NCBI GenBank assembly: GCA_035578175.1
Contig: JAQMRL010000005.1
Span: 58,571,722-58,635,721, forward strand
Direction of reading: 5' to 3'
DNA from: Catonia carolina
Lineage: Eukaryota; Arthropoda; Insecta; Hemiptera; Achilidae
Length of the DNA: 64,000 nt
In this document: positions 51,919 to 64,000 of the stretch, piece by piece
Position numbering within the stretch: the stretch's first letter is position 1
How the letters are laid out: each line of letters starts with the position of its first letter
Translations under genes and position numbers: made by a program
Notes under the pieces: model-generated
Seen by the model: only the letters and a program-made list of their open reading frames with translations
The model's database searches: none
Told to the model about the DNA's origin: nothing

Positions 51919-52767
51919 GGAGGGGGACCAAAAAAAAAACCATACGAGTGCGCTGCCATTTGTAGACTAGTAGAGTTCTACCTATGAATGGAGCTAGAAG
52001 AGATCTTCAACAAAACTGCTTCGACGGCGTCAGTTTGTAGGTTAACGTTCGATGATAATGTTGCAGTTTGTCTTACTGTTGTTGTGTTCTGTGTGTGAAG
52101 TTACGGCAGATTTAAAAGAACAAAGAATTAGTTTGAAATTTTTGGTTTCCTCCTTGAAAAATCAACAACAGAAGCTTACCAAATGCTTCAATAGGTTTTC
52201 AAGAAAACCTATTGAAGGCCATGTTTGTTCTGGACACCCTTAAAACATCTCAAAACGATGAAAACTTAAAAAAAATATCGCCAAATAATCTACAAGGAAC
52301 ATCGTTCAATCAACAAAATTTCTGAAGAAACAGGCATGAGTTGGAGCTCACGGCACGGGATTTTGACTGAGGATTTGCAAATGAGTTGTGTTGTTGCTAA
52401 ATTAGTTCCTCGGCTTTTTAAACAGGATCAACAAAATATTCAATTGAATTTGAGTTAGGAAAACTAGATTGAAAGTGATCTAAATTTTATAACCAAGTAA
52501 TTACACACATGATGATTACAGTTTGTGTTACGGGTATGACCCTGAAACAAAGCAAGCGGCAAGCCAGTGAAAGATTGGGTTGACACCTAATGACATTGCA
52601 GCCAGATTATGACAACACCACACAATGATCAAACGTTAATCTACAAACTAATGCCCTCTGGGCAGTTGTTTGTTGACGGTCTCTAATAACCCCATGTACC
52701 AGAAGAACTCTCTACTACGTCTACGAATCCCAACGCGCTCTCAGTCCGATGTTTAAGTACCCCCTCG
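51919..52767 (+). mobile_element. mariner-family element, internally deleted
   Basis: TA lies at 51917-51918 and 52768-52769. The ends are imperfect: left GGAGGGGGACC, right reversed CGAGGGGGTAC. The interior reads EQRISLKFLVSSLKNQQQKL (helix-turn-helix part) then, after breaks, YGYDPETKQA near 52528-52560, which normally follows the first catalytic Asp. The rest of the catalytic domain is gone. It differs from the intact mariner at 19731. Confidence 0.75.
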
Positions 52768-53029
52768 TATATGGAGTAGTAAGGAATTCCAAGATTTAAC
52801 ATTCAAAAAATATGGTTATATAAAAAAAAGTTTTGATTTTGTTATTAAATTCAATTGCCTCGTTCATTATAACTTAATGATGTTTCTTCATACAAACACA
52901 ATACAAAAGAAAAACTAGCAAATGATTAGTCACAATCATAATCAAAAATTTCCTCAAAACTTCCGTATACAATTCTCTTAAAGCAAATCTATCATGCCAT
53001 TTAATTCTTTAAGTAACTGTATGAACCAC

Positions 53030-53290
53030 CACCGGTTTGATCTAGAGGTGAAGTAGTCACCACGAATAAGCTGTTTAACAGCTGATTTTTGAAGGCGAAG
53101 GTTCCTGGTTCATATCCTAGTAAAGATAGTTATTACTTATATATGGATTTAAGAATTAGTAGTCACCAGTGTTATTATGATGGTTGGGTTCAAATAACCA
53201 CTTTCAGGAATGGTCGGCCTGGGTCTGTAAAAGGGTCATGCTTATTGTTCTGAACTGAACAGACTGCAATGTTCACACATTAGGAATTAA
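53030..53290 (+). repeat. tRNA-derived SINE, family S2
   Basis: Head with an A-box-like gatctagaggtgaagtag and B-box-like ctggttcatatcctag. The body contains gatggttgggttcaaataac and ggtcggcctgggtctgta, shared with the copies at 36610 and 60480. Confidence 0.6.
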
Positions 53291-53299
53291 AACAAAACC

Positions 53300-56200
53300 T
53301 ATTAGGTGGACAAATAATGCCCAATAACAAATCTTGTCCATAAAATTTTATCAGGAAACCTAATTTCTTTTTACAATTTAAAAATAATTACTGTGTTGCC
53401 CTTCTAATCAGCAAAAACTTAAGTTTCTAAAACTTCCGAATTATCAGAATAGAAAAATAAAATTTCATATTAAAATATAGCTATATCAAACTGATCAAAT
53501 CAATTTTTCATTAGATATATTAACATAAGTTATCAAGAAATGGCACAAAAAGACAGCAATATCGGCATGTAAAGTGGTATTTGACTATTACTTGAATGCA
53601 CAATGAAAATTAATCATTTTGTGAATGAAACATTATTCTGGAACAAACACCTAAAGCAACCATAAACAATAACAGGCCAAAATGAAACCAGGAAAAATAT
53701 ACAGAAATAAAAAAACAAGAAGTATAGAGCAGTGGGAAATTACATGACTTTTTTGACAAGACAAAAATTCCGTACTTTGCTGGTAAATCGGATGCTACAA
53801 AAACCACAAAAATAGTTAAGACCAAAAAAGACAAATTTTGACAGCAATTATAAACCCAAAAAATTTGACATTTCCTTCTACACCCTTTCTGTCAGAACTA
53901 TGTTTTGCAAATTCGACAGATTTATTTAACAGCTATACAAAATTAAATTGAATAAAATGCTTCATGTAAAACATTTGATCTTCAATGCAATGGAACTTTG
54001 TTTTTTAAAATATATATTTTAATACAGTGTTTAAAATAAAATACAGGTTAAAGTATGATGTCAAACTATTAAGTAACAAGATATTTTTTTAGTCATTACG
54101 TAGTTAAATTAATTGGTTCATTTATTTAATGATAAATCTACGGAAACTAGTTAGTAAAAATATAGAAATAAGATCAAAAATTAATTAAATATAGAAATAA
54201 GAGGTCATTGTTTGAAATGAATACATGTTGCTGATAACTAATCTAGTCTTATCATTTTGATTACTAGTTATAGCATGAATTTAAAAGATCTATTCATGAA
54301 CTTTTTTTTCCAATGCATAAAACTCATTTGTAAATAGTTGTCTATAATTTTTATAGCATCTTCTTTAACAAAACATAACAAACAAATCTGAAAATATCTT
54401 GTAAAATTAAATAGATGGTTTAGTTTTTATGTTCTCGCCCAAAAACCAGAAATAAAATCTTTACAATTTTTTTATAAACATCCTATTATCCAGTCTGTAA
54501 AAACATCCTAGTTCCATTATTTCTTTTATTTATAATAAAAAAAAATGTCAACCTAAATCAACAAATGTAATTACACTGATTTGCTTTTAAAAATAATTTC
54601 CCAGAATTAAACAACCTTGTTTTAGAGCATTAAACCTTGGACATAAGTACAAGGTTAACAAAACAATTAATTCTAGTTACAACAAAATCATTGAAGGTTT
54701 GTGATCAAATTAAAGGAAATTCTCAGATTAAATTATAGAAAATAAGGGAAATCTGTATAAAGTTGTAGAACATTGAAGTAGCCTTATCATATGTTTATTA
54801 TCTAATCTGAAAACAAATCCATTTTTTCTACATGAATATTTACTTAAAATCCAATTTAATACATTATAGTTAATAAAAATTCAATCTTTCAACCAAAGCA
54901 AAACCATTTCAAAAGTTAAGTAATATCTTGCATCAATAATTTTATACTACTTAAATACGGTTTATATTTATCGTTTTTTATATAATTTGAATATAAAATT
55001 TGAAAATCTATGTCAGGCATTATAAATAGTGATAAAACATGTACTTTTTAAGTGCAAGTAAGGGTTAAAATGACCGGGAAGCCTGGTCTAAAAGCAGACC
55101 ATTTTTAGAGAAAATCCTCCACAAAACAATGATGGGTTGAAAGATAACAGGTTATGAAAATAACAAACATTACACAAGAAAAACTATCAGAATATGAAAA
55201 TTAATTCTATATAGAAGACACCAGTATAGAATTCATGACAAAACTGTTAAAAAAAACTAATTTCTAAGACAAAATATAAAATGGAACGAACTGAATTCAG
55301 ACAACCGATTAAAGACTAAGGGCTTCCAAGAAGAGTAAATCCGAAACACTGGATAAATGGAAGTAACATAAAAGACAGATAGGTGAATGTGGGCTGCAAA
55401 GAGCTTTCAAAAAAATTAATAATGGCCAGAAATTAGTCTTTCACGCAAAAAAACCACAAACTTCAATAAATAATTACAATTATCTTGGAAACCAAAATAT
55501 TAATTTCAATTTACAAGTATAAAAACAGACAACTAGGGCTATAAAAAGTTAAAATATAATTGATAAATCAACCAAATGAAAAAAAATACATTACTCATTT
55601 CTGCATTTAACTGTATGAACTTCACAGATTAAGATAACCAGAATGTCAAGTTCATAACCTACATTTTCAAGTACAAGTTCTGTAGTATAATTAAATATCA
55701 TTAAGTGCTTTATTATTTAGAAACTATAACAAGTTACCATATCCTATTACTGGATTTATAAACATGAGAAAATATTACAAAATACCTGACCAGGAATCAA
55801 ACCAAAAATTTAATACACTTTGAAGTTCAAAGTAGTAAAAACAACAGAGCCACAATTAATTACATTCACAAGGTTTTTAAAATTTATTAACCCCCAAAAT
55901 AAATCTACAACCTCACTTTCTCAATGCAGTTAACCTAACATAAACCCTACAATAATAATTCCATAATTCAAACCCTTTTACATAAAAAAGGTTTTATACA
56001 CTTACGTTCTATTTTAACTTTTAAAAGAATATCAAAAACAGTTTTATTCACGTAGTTTGATTGTGTCCTTGCTCTGTATATGACAAGAGTTAACCTGAAT
56101 TATGCAGTCACCCACCCCAATCAAACAGTTGTTCACAATAAACTTTTAGTTGTTAATGTAACAAAAAACATTATTAATTACTGGTACTTTTATTTAATTA

Positions 56201-57690
56201 TGTTTTGAATACATTTAATAAAAATTAAGAGCACTTAAAACAAGGCGTATTCTTACAGGAAAATCTTTGATCAAGAAAACAATAAGAGAGAATTAACAAC
56301 CGGTTCAAACAGGATAGAGTTACATAAAACAGACAAAATCATGGATATACGTAAATTTCCAGATGTAAACTGAAATCACAGTACTGAAACAGAAGAAATT
56401 GAATGCTAAAAGGAAAGCTTTTTGTCATACTTCTACAAAATCCCAATTGTCAATTTAAAAATATAAATTATTGGCGTATTTAAAAGAATTACATAATATT
56501 AGGTTAATCTTAATTCTTCTTTACAATGCAAACACTAAATATAGCCCCGCCCAACACTACTACCAGAACTTTCCATGAAAAACAATATACAATCAAAAAC
56601 CAATTAAGAAAAGATTATATGTAAAAGTAATCAATTATTTAAAAACACATTTATGTGGTTGAACTTAATACACAAAAGTAGGGCAAACATCAGATACACT
56701 GTTGAGTGAAACTACAAGAACTACTAGTCTTAACTAATTATTAACTATCATATTTAAAGTATAACTACAGTTAGTACTAATACTTGCGACTTGCTTAAAA
56801 AAAAATACCAGAAAAGCTGTTAATTAAAAAAAAACGAAAAAATAATTACCACATATTTTATACGCTTTCATAAAAATACATTTAAAAATGGTCTTACAAG
56901 AATTTGCAATTCAAGTTAAGTAGCAAATATTACACACAATTGTTTTATCAAATATGAAACAACCTGTTTTAATCTCAAACTACTAACCGAATTTAAGTAC
57001 CAGTTCTATTAATTAAATCACAAACTGCTTTATTATAACAGAAACCAAAATCAACCTCGGGGATTGAAAAACTAAACAAAACCTCAAAAAGATTTAATTA
57101 ATTATACAAAAAATTAGTTAAATTTAATCGAATCCAGTGTAATGATCCAGAGTAATGACCGTACGCCTTAATTTTGATCATGTATTTTAAAGTCTTTTAA
57201 TTATTTTTAAGAATACCTAACAGTTAAATTATTTTTCTACATGTAAGCCGATTGGTTACTCAGTTACTGTAAAATAAAAAATAAATAAAACCACAGAATT
57301 GTAGAAAAAATCTAAGTTTCTAATGTCAAGATCATTTATGATAAATTCTATAAGAAAATTATAAAAATCAAATATACTTAAAACGGTAGATCACCGAACG
57401 ACGTTCAATGCGGAAAATTTGTTAAATAAAGAAAAATTATTAACATTAAAATCAAAACCTGAATAAATCCTTGATGTAAACCCACAGCAATTCCAGAAAT
57501 AATACTAAATAAGGACCGGCAAAAGTTTGCGTGGATTATCTAACAAAAAAAAATGAATTGCCCCACCCAATATGAAATCTCATTATAATAACCGGAGAAA
57601 ATTATAACTTGTAAAATCACATCCAATGCGAACACCTACACTTTTATTTATATAAAAAATAATTTTATAATAATATACACAATGACACTT
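53300..57690. other. Actin leader intron, AT-rich, nothing recognised
   Basis: About 4.4 kb without ORF, RNA gene or repeat that I could identify. Regulatory elements may be present, as first introns of actin genes often hold them, but none can be named. Confidence 0.35.
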
Positions 57691-57692
57691 AC

Positions 57693-57773
57693 TGTTCAAA
57701 AATAATTTAAATAAAAGTTCACAATTAATCCTGTTATGTTTCACACACACCACACGAAACACTAACTAAAACT
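57693..57773 (-). other. Act5C: Candidate proximal actin leader exon (non-coding)
   Basis: On the minus strand an initiator-like TCAGT (A at 57773) is followed by about 80 nt and a strong donor GTAAGT (57692 onward). Splicing to the acceptor at 51323 would give a 5' leader of about 105 nt. A CArG box lies 125 bp upstream. The transcription start is inferred, not shown. Confidence 0.5.
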
Positions 57774-57869
57774 GAGCTTAGAAAGCGGCCGCATTTCAAG
57801 TAATAAAGGTTTACCTCAATACCAAAATCCCCTCTAAATTTCCCCCACCACTCACTATACTAATAAGGG

Positions 57870-57915
57870 CATGCTCAGCCAATAGGAGTATTCTTTACCA
57901 TATATGGTATATAGC
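57870..57915 (-). promoter_or_regulatory. Actin proximal promoter cluster: CArG box and CCAAT box
   Basis: CCATATATGG at 57898-57907 is a perfect CC(A/T)6GG serum response factor site. A CCAAT box on the plus strand lies at about 57879-57883. This pairing is typical of actin promoters. Confidence 0.65.
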
Positions 57916-58604
57916 TAAAACATCGAGACACGCATGCTTTCATGAGATTACAAGCCATGCCGTTAAAAATGGCGATCCCTACGAAATGCCGGTCAATGAC
58001 AATTTTCCCACGGGAGGGTTAATACAGTCACAATAATCATTACAATATATAACCCTAATTACATATTTAACAATACGTATATAGATATAAAAAATAAACT
58101 CCAGAAAAATTACTTTACTAATTGCCACACCCATCTTACACATAGATTATTTAGGTCGTTACATAAACTATTTTAAGATGTAAACATTAATTTAAAAAAA
58201 CGTAAAATAGTAAAACGTATGCCAAGTTTTAAAATAACTAAACTCTTCTATGAATGAGATCTAAAACTAACCGTACTTATTCTTAATTTAGACCACCACC
58301 TGATAGAATTTACGTTGTTTATTTTCTAACGCCAATATTATTGTTTCGATTCTATCAAAATCAATAATTTACGTTAGTACAACAGAATTATATATTTTAA
58401 ATCGTTTAATGAAATATTTAAAGGTTTTAATATTTGTATGACGTAGGCAAATAAGCCGGTTAGCTATCACGTCAAATTCTACATTAATACGTTAATTTTT
58501 AGAAAAATCTACAAGGGAGTTGAACAAAATATTAATTATTAATTAAAAATGTTAATTGATACAATTTAAAACTGTTAATATGCATAAAACAGAACATAAC
58601 TTAC

Positions 58605-58725
58605 CTTCGACAAAGAAAGACACGTCACCTTTAGCACACCACTACAAAATTGACGCGAATGAAGTGAAGGAGCAAACTAAACCGTTGAAGACAAGAGTTG
58701 TCTCACACAAATGGACTCGCCCAAA
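58605..58725 (-). other. Act5C: Candidate distal actin leader exon (non-coding)
   Basis: The minus strand ends in an excellent donor, GAAG|GTAAGTT (GT at 58604-58603). A TATA-like TTTATAAT lies near 58757, about 30 bp upstream of the proposed start. The start coordinate is approximate. The 67-residue plus-strand ORF over this region is a shadow. Confidence 0.45.
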
Positions 58726-58977
58726 AGGTGGAAGTATCCGATATTACCGGATATTATAAATATGGAATTATTTAAAAATTATAATATCTGATCGCTATTT
58801 TATAATGAAATAATATTTTTTTTATAAAAATTAATAAATTTCCAAATTTTTTAAAGAATTGATTGAGTAAATATTATGAAACGCGAAAGTAGCAAATGTA
58901 CGTTGAAGTGAAAACACCCCTCTCAGTTCGTAATAGACTCGTCCAATCCCCACTACAGTATAGCTGAATTGCTCATA

Positions 58978-59020
58978 CCATATATGGGCATAAAATGAAT
59001 AGAGTCTTGTGATTGGTCGG
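58978..59020 (-). promoter_or_regulatory. Actin distal promoter cluster: CArG box and CCAAT box
   Basis: A second perfect CCATATATGG lies at 58978-58987. A CCAAT box (minus strand, in GACCAATC) lies at about 59011-59018. The layout resembles the proximal cluster 1.1 kb away. Confidence 0.6.
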
Positions 59021-59029
59021 ACTCAGACT

Positions 59030-60370
59030 CACTGCTGTTTGATTCAACGCGACGGCAACCACACGCACACTACTGACAGGATACTATGGTTCCAAATAGA
59101 AATATACAATAACATTTTATAATTTTCAAAGGGTTGCCCGGTAACTGCCCGATCCTCTCTTGTTTTTACCGGATCTGTTTCATAAACTATATAATAGGAT
59201 AACCTGTCTTTCCACAGATTTCAATGAATGTTGTTTGTTTGTAGACGTAACGATGGGTGTTTTTTAGTCATTTTTTATGGTTTTCTTTTTCAAAATCATT
59301 CAATGAAACCTAATTGATTGATCGACTATCCTATTATAAAATCTACCGTTTACCCATTCAACTCTATTCTGGAATAAATTTTGAATTTCAAACGCCCTTA
59401 ACCTTAAAAATTATAATACAATGAGAATAGATTTTCACTTGATTTTTTTATTACTGTAGGTCTAATATCAAAGTGAAATGCGTCAAAATTATCTATTTAA
59501 AATAAACAAAGTTCTCCTTTACCCAAAGAGAAATTGAAATTTGCAATAAGTACATTACGTAATTTATTTTTGCCTTCTACAAAACACGGAAGTAAACCAA
59601 TGTCATTTTATCACTTAAGTCTTTAGAATTTTTTATTTTCTTTGAAATAACAATTTATGACAATATTTTTCTTTGTTACTACAGAATAATTTACAAAAAT
59701 CATCTGATTACTATGGAACAATTAATCAATACAATAATGAAGTAATATTTTGTTGTATTGTCATGAATGGGGGATTTACCCATTAATGCTCTCGAGGATT
59801 GTGTTAATTTGTAACACAAATTTCGTTGTAATCTTAATCTCGTTACTGTGTCCGAGATTTACTATCAAAGTTAGGGTGATTTCCTGATTTCAAGTTGTAT
59901 ATTGAGATTTTTAATGTTTTCTTTTTTACTGTTATGTTTAAATCTGTGTGTACAATTTCGTTAAGAGATGTACCGTGGTGATTGTGTAAGTGTTCTGAGA
60001 ATTTTAGATTGGTACAGGCCTATTTAATAATTTCTGTGCTGGAATTACTGGTTCTTCCTCACAGCTGAATTCTGTACCTCCATATGGATTTCAAAATGAT
60101 AGTATTTACATGAATTTTGTTAGAAAGTTAAAGCTTCGGTTTTGTTACTCAGAAAATTTATTTCAATTTACATGATACATAATTTAATAAAAAAATGAGG
60201 ACATTAGAGGATAAGTTGTCTGATATGTCTGATAAGTGGTTTAAAAAAATCAGAAATATAAATTGATTAATTTCATTTATTGACTCAAAACTATAACTTA
60301 TAGTATTTTTGGACTTCATGATCACAAAATTGTTAAGCTCACTAACACACTTTTTTTATCCCTAATGCAT
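59030..60370. other. Intergenic, nothing recognised
   Basis: AT-rich, no coding signal, upstream of actin. No divergent gene was identified. Confidence 0.35.
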
Positions 60371-60695
60371 GTTAAAATCTGTTCAATTTATGTACAATAA
60401 GCACAACATCATGATCCAGTGATATGTAGATTATATAATATTATGTATGACATGTAAATGAGGTGTAGGCTAGTACAGACTCAGGCCAACCATTAGTGAT
60501 TACTATTGGTCCAGTTTTGGGTTAATTAAAAACCCCAACCATCAAAGTACACTGTTAACCACTATCTAGCATTGAAATCCATATAAAAATAAATACCTTT
60601 CCTAGGATTTAAACCAAGGAACCTTAATCTCTGAAAATCAGCGGTAAAATAGCTGACTCGCAATGATGACATTACCACTAGACCAATCCCCGAAG
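60370..60695 (-). repeat. tRNA-derived SINE, family S2, most complete copy
   Basis: Minus strand: the head GGATTGGTCTAGTGGTAATG (A box), the B-box-like CCTTGGTTTAAATCCTAG, then AGTGGTTAACAGTGTACTTT and a tail ending near 60370 (ACATAAATTGAACAGATTTT). It defines the order of parts used for the other copies. Confidence 0.65.
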
Positions 60696-60914
60696 TTCAA
60701 AATTACGATGTAAGGAAATAATTGCAGAAAAGTGTAAAATGGAGAATCAGTTACCATAGTATTGAATATATGGAGAATCTTTAAAGAATAAAGGGAGATA
60801 AAAATCCAAAATAGGTTCTGGGATACAGATCTGATGGAAGAATAGGCTTGGAAAGACCTCTACAATGCTGGGAGTAATTTATTTTATTCACAACTTCCTA
60901 ATGAAGACAATTAA

Positions 60915-61320
60915 TTAGCCTGTAACAGGCTGGTAAAGTATTCAATTATTTGCACTCAATCTGCTAGTTCCAGGGCTACAAAGAATAATTTTGTTTCTTA
61001 TCATATGGTCATCAGCCAATTAATTATATGACAAGCATTTAAGAACAGAAGAGGTAGAGGTGTACACAACAGTAAGTAGTCAGAGTTATCTCCTCTCAAA
61101 GTAATGAATTTCATTATACAGCCAGACCCTGTGGTGAATGAAGTGAAGGTGTTATTTGCAGGGTGGAAAGTAGATCCTTTTTAGAGGCCTGGCATGCTGA
61201 TAAGCATACTTTTCCACTCAGTGAGGAAGGCAAAATTGTAAACCACCTGACTCCTCGTTTTACTTAGTATTAATTCCTTTAGAGGTTCAGACCAGTCTCA
61301 GCTGATAATCTAAATACAAT
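60915..61320 (+). repeat. Dispersed repeat family B
   Basis: A near full-length copy: the atctgctagttccagggcta block, the cagccagaccctgtggtgaa block and agctgataatctaaat at the end. Confidence 0.6.
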
Positions 61321-61369
61321 GAAGACAGAATATTTTGATACTGGAATAAGCTAGATGGGATATAAAATG

Positions 61370-62560
61370 AAAAATTAAGCAGAATCTTCTGACAATTTTT
61401 TGTTCTTATAGTCTTGTTTTGACAGTTGTTTGTTCTACTCTTGGAACCCCTCAAATTTTTCTTTACCTTTTTCCTAAATTCATTTGTTAACTATATTTGT
61501 TACTATATTATGTAACACCATCTCCATATTTTTCACTTTCTCTTGCCCTAGATGAATATATATGGAAGGAAAGTATTGTTTTTATGTTGATTTTTCAAAA
61601 TCAAATTTTCGTTGGATATACAAGTTTTCAGGCACCATGAACCCACAAACATGTTTTTAGCGATTGGTCTGTGTGAACAAAATCTCGAACGGAATAGCAT
61701 AACAAAGTTGAAACTTAAGTTTAGTACCACTAAGAGATCCGACATGAACGTTGCCATCAAAATCGGTCAAAATGGTGTATTTTTATAAATAGCCTCATTT
61801 ACTACATTTTTTATGCTCCACAAATAGGGTAAGCGCCATGGCTGCTGAAATTCTTGGAAAGGCTGTGTTCAGTAGAATTATTTTTAAAGATTGTGACTAA
61901 TAAGCATTCTAGGGCAAAAGTGTATATAATCAAAGTCATAGAACGTTTAAAAACCTACAACGTTTATTTCGAGAATTCTTTTGTACAACGCTTAGTTTAG
62001 CGGCAATTGTTCATTACTTTTTTTATCAAAATATGTAAAAAAATAAATTTTGGCCTTAGTATGCATTTACGACAAAAATTCATTTAATTAAAGTTATAGG
62101 AAATAAAAAACTCTACAACTTTTATTTCATGCATTTCCTTCTACAGAGCTTATTTTAGCGTCAATTAGTGATTTTCTGTATTTTGCTCATCAAAATCGGA
62201 AAAAATTGGATTTTTAAGACTGCAGCCTTAGTATGCATTTGACGACAAAAAGTATACAAACGAAATTATAGGAAATTAAAAAACCTACAACTTTTATTTT
62301 ATAGCATTTTTCTCTACAGAGCCTAGTTTAGAGGCAATTACTGATTTTCCGTATTTTTAAGTATGTAGTTTTTTATTTTGCGTCATTCGCTCGTGATTAA
62401 AATTAGGTTTTTTTCCATTTAACATTGTTTACTAAGTTTAAAAATAGTTCACTGTAACTACATAATATTTTATATTTATATTGGTAAGAGAGTCGTGTGT
62501 TTCACACCATATTTTATTTAGTTCCTATAAGCCATCTATTCTGTTTTGTAATATTTGAAT
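61370..62560 (+). repeat. Dispersed repeat family A, longest copy, with internal tandem units
   Basis: It contains all family landmarks in one orientation. Units starting gcatt at 61904, 62063 and 62235 (periods 159 and 172) each repeat a cctacaacttttattt block and a tagtttagcggcaattrtt block. The 70-residue minus ORF is a shadow. Class unknown: no transposase, RT or terminal repeat was recognised. Confidence 0.6.
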
Positions 62561-62819
62561 CTACAGAAAAACTGTCTCGTAAATCTTTTCTACCAAATTC
62601 TGTATGTCAGTTTATGAAACTGAATTTTCTTACCCACAGTCTGTAATGTTTTTTTTTTGGTAACTCCCATAAAATATCTCTTTTATTAACCGATGTTCTT
62701 CATTTTCATTTCTACTTATAGTACTTCTTAAAACACTACTGATAAAAGATACCTTCCGATTCATATGCTTTATTTTTTATAAACCGTATTGTATGTCTTA
62801 TTTACAGTTTAACGAAATC

Positions 62820-63060
62820 GATTTTTGTTGTATACTTTTCACCGTCTCTTGTCCTAGGTATATGAATGTATAAGGAAGGAATCATCTATTGGTTTCATGT
62901 CGATTTTTCGAAATCGAATTTTCACTGGAAATATACGTTTTCAGGCCCCCTGAACACAAAAATCAATTTTTGCACATACATCTTAAGGATTATTCCCACG
63001 ACCCTAGTGTACTATCATGTAGAAACGAACTAGCATCTACAGTTTAGTTAAAACGCTAGT
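62820..63060 (+). repeat. Family A fragment
   Basis: Landmarks are ttttcaccgtctcttgtccta, ggaaggaatcatctattgg and atacgttttcaggccccctg. 62560-62820 is AT-rich without other features. Confidence 0.5.
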
Positions 63061-63247
63061 TTTCACTGGCCGGCCCGTTGGCGTAGTGATAAGCGCAACT
63101 GGCTTCTACGCCGGGGTCCCGGGTTCGATTCCCGGTCAGGTATGGTATTTTTTCATCACTCATTTTCATATATCATCATTCTCCACCCTCTGTATTAACA
63201 GAAATTGCAAAACACTCAGACGTAAAGAAAAATAAATTGTTTTCACT
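63059..63247 (+). repeat. SINE S1b, complete, with 9-bp duplication
   Basis: gttttcact lies at 63059-63067 and 63239-63247. The head runs ggccggcccgttggcgtagt, with the A-box region gtagtgataagcgc and a perfect B box gggttcgattccc. The tail has cagaaattgcaaaacactca then cgtaaag and an A-rich end. It is the best S1b copy. Confidence 0.88.
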
Positions 63248-63379
63248 AGCGCGCTAGTGCATTTGAACATGTTCGATTTAAATACTAGACAGTAGGGGAG
63301 AAAAGATCACGTGATTGACTAGCGCTAGTAAACTATCTCGGTGTTAACGTTTGGAACGATGCTAGTAAACAGGCCTAGA

Positions 63380-63620
63380 CTGGAATATCGTACGAAGAAG
63401 GTGTAATTTGGAACTTAAGTACCACTAGGGGACCAAACACGAACATTTATATCAAAATTAATCTGGAATTTAGTAGTTTATTCATGCGATTTTTCACTTT
63501 CTTGCGTTTTCTCAAAAGTATTTTTTTCTAAATCACCTCATTTACAACATTTTTGTGCTCTACAAGATAGATTAAATGTCATGTCTGCCGAAATTCTTGG
63601 AGGGCTGTGCTCTCTAATAA
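63380..63620 (+). repeat. Family A fragment
   Basis: Landmarks are ggaacttaagtaccactagg, cactttcttgcgttttctc and ttgtgctctacaagataga. It continues in register after the SINE at 63831-64000. Confidence 0.55.
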
Positions 63621-63828
63621 AAATTGGTTTCGCCGGCCGCATTGGCGTAGTTGATAACGTGCTCGCCTCTCATCTTGCGGTCTTTTGTTCGAATCCCACT
63701 CAGGCACGGCATATTTCCATACGTTACAAAAAATCATTTTCATCCTTCACAGTTACAACCCAACGACGCCGCTAATGACCATTGTATTTGATGCGACGTT
63801 AAAGAAACAAAGAAAAAAAATTGGTTTA
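63621..63828 (+). repeat. SINE S1a, complete, with 10-bp or longer duplication
   Basis: aaattggttt lies at 63621-63630 and 63819-63828. The head is ccggccgcattggcgtagtt with the B-box ttgttcgaatccc; the body catacgttacaaaaaatcat and tail gcgacgttaaag. Removing it rejoins family A. Confidence 0.85.
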
Positions 63829-64000
63829 TTTTTAAAATATTGCAGTCTTAATATGTATTTTAGGGTAAAAGTGTGTATGTAATGAAAGCTGTATAAAATT
63901 AAACACCCTACGACTTTATTCCAGAATTATTTTCTACAGAGTTTAGTTTAGCGTCAATTAATGATTTTTCGTATTATTAAGTCGAACAGAGGTTGATTTT
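63829..64000 (+). repeat. Family A, continues beyond the window
   Basis: Landmarks are aatatgtattttagggtaaa, ttttctacagagtttagttt and cgaacagaggttgatttt at the right edge. Confidence 0.5.

Noticed and set aside
61904..62365. Possible CRISPR-like or satellite array
   Set aside because: Only three imperfect units of unequal length, part of a dispersed repeat family in a eukaryotic genome.
63626..63700. Functional tRNA gene
   Set aside because: The head has A- and B-box-like parts but continues into a SINE body with a tail and target-site duplication.

Overview
The window is AT-rich animal nuclear DNA, almost certainly from an insect. Introns have GT-AG borders and reach several kilobases, there are no operons, and transposon debris is dense (non-LTR retrotransposons, tRNA-derived SINEs, mariner, pogo, Penelope and many MITEs). 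Two host genes can be read exon by exon, both on the minus strand. Most other long open frames are transposon fragments or shadows.

Left half (about 27.3 kb down to 3.0 kb): a BAR + RhoGAP gene of the ARHGAP17/ARHGAP44 (RICH/nadrin) family, the family of Drosophila RhoGAP92B. Eleven coding exons join in phase into about 498 residues from the start Met through the BAR domain, the RhoGAP domain with its arginine finger, and the start of the Ser-rich tail. The C-terminal exon(s) are not found and probably lie left of base 1. Its introns hold a Penelope fragment (4.1-4.6 kb), a PIF-like MITE (6.9-7.5 kb), a 5'-truncated LINE with a perfect 13-bp duplication (11.4-12.2 kb), a decayed pogo element (12.7-14.4 kb), a Penelope terminal repeat with a hammerhead ribozyme motif (16.0-16.2 kb) and an apparently intact mariner (19.7-21.1 kb).

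Middle (27.4-44 kb): intergenic. It holds a foldback element with long inverted arms, minus-strand LINE fragments, nested SINEs and a MITE flanked by TTAA. No host gene was recognised.

Right half (44.3-58.7 kb): a complete cytoplasmic actin gene of 376 codons in four coding exons. Two candidate alternative leader exons lie upstream. Next to each is a cluster with a perfect CArG box and a CCAAT box. Actin introns carry a deleted mariner, a two-layer MITE, and a MITE that was itself invaded by a Penelope-like retroelement encoding a GIY-YIG nuclease.

Far right (59-64 kb): intergenic, with a SINE, two repeat families seen elsewhere in the window, and two SINEs with clear target-site duplications.

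The most notable signal is the Penelope-like family. Its terminal repeats carry hammerhead ribozyme motifs on both strands, and one copy is arranged as a head-to-head inverted pair. All identifications come from reading translations and motifs by eye; no database search was run.
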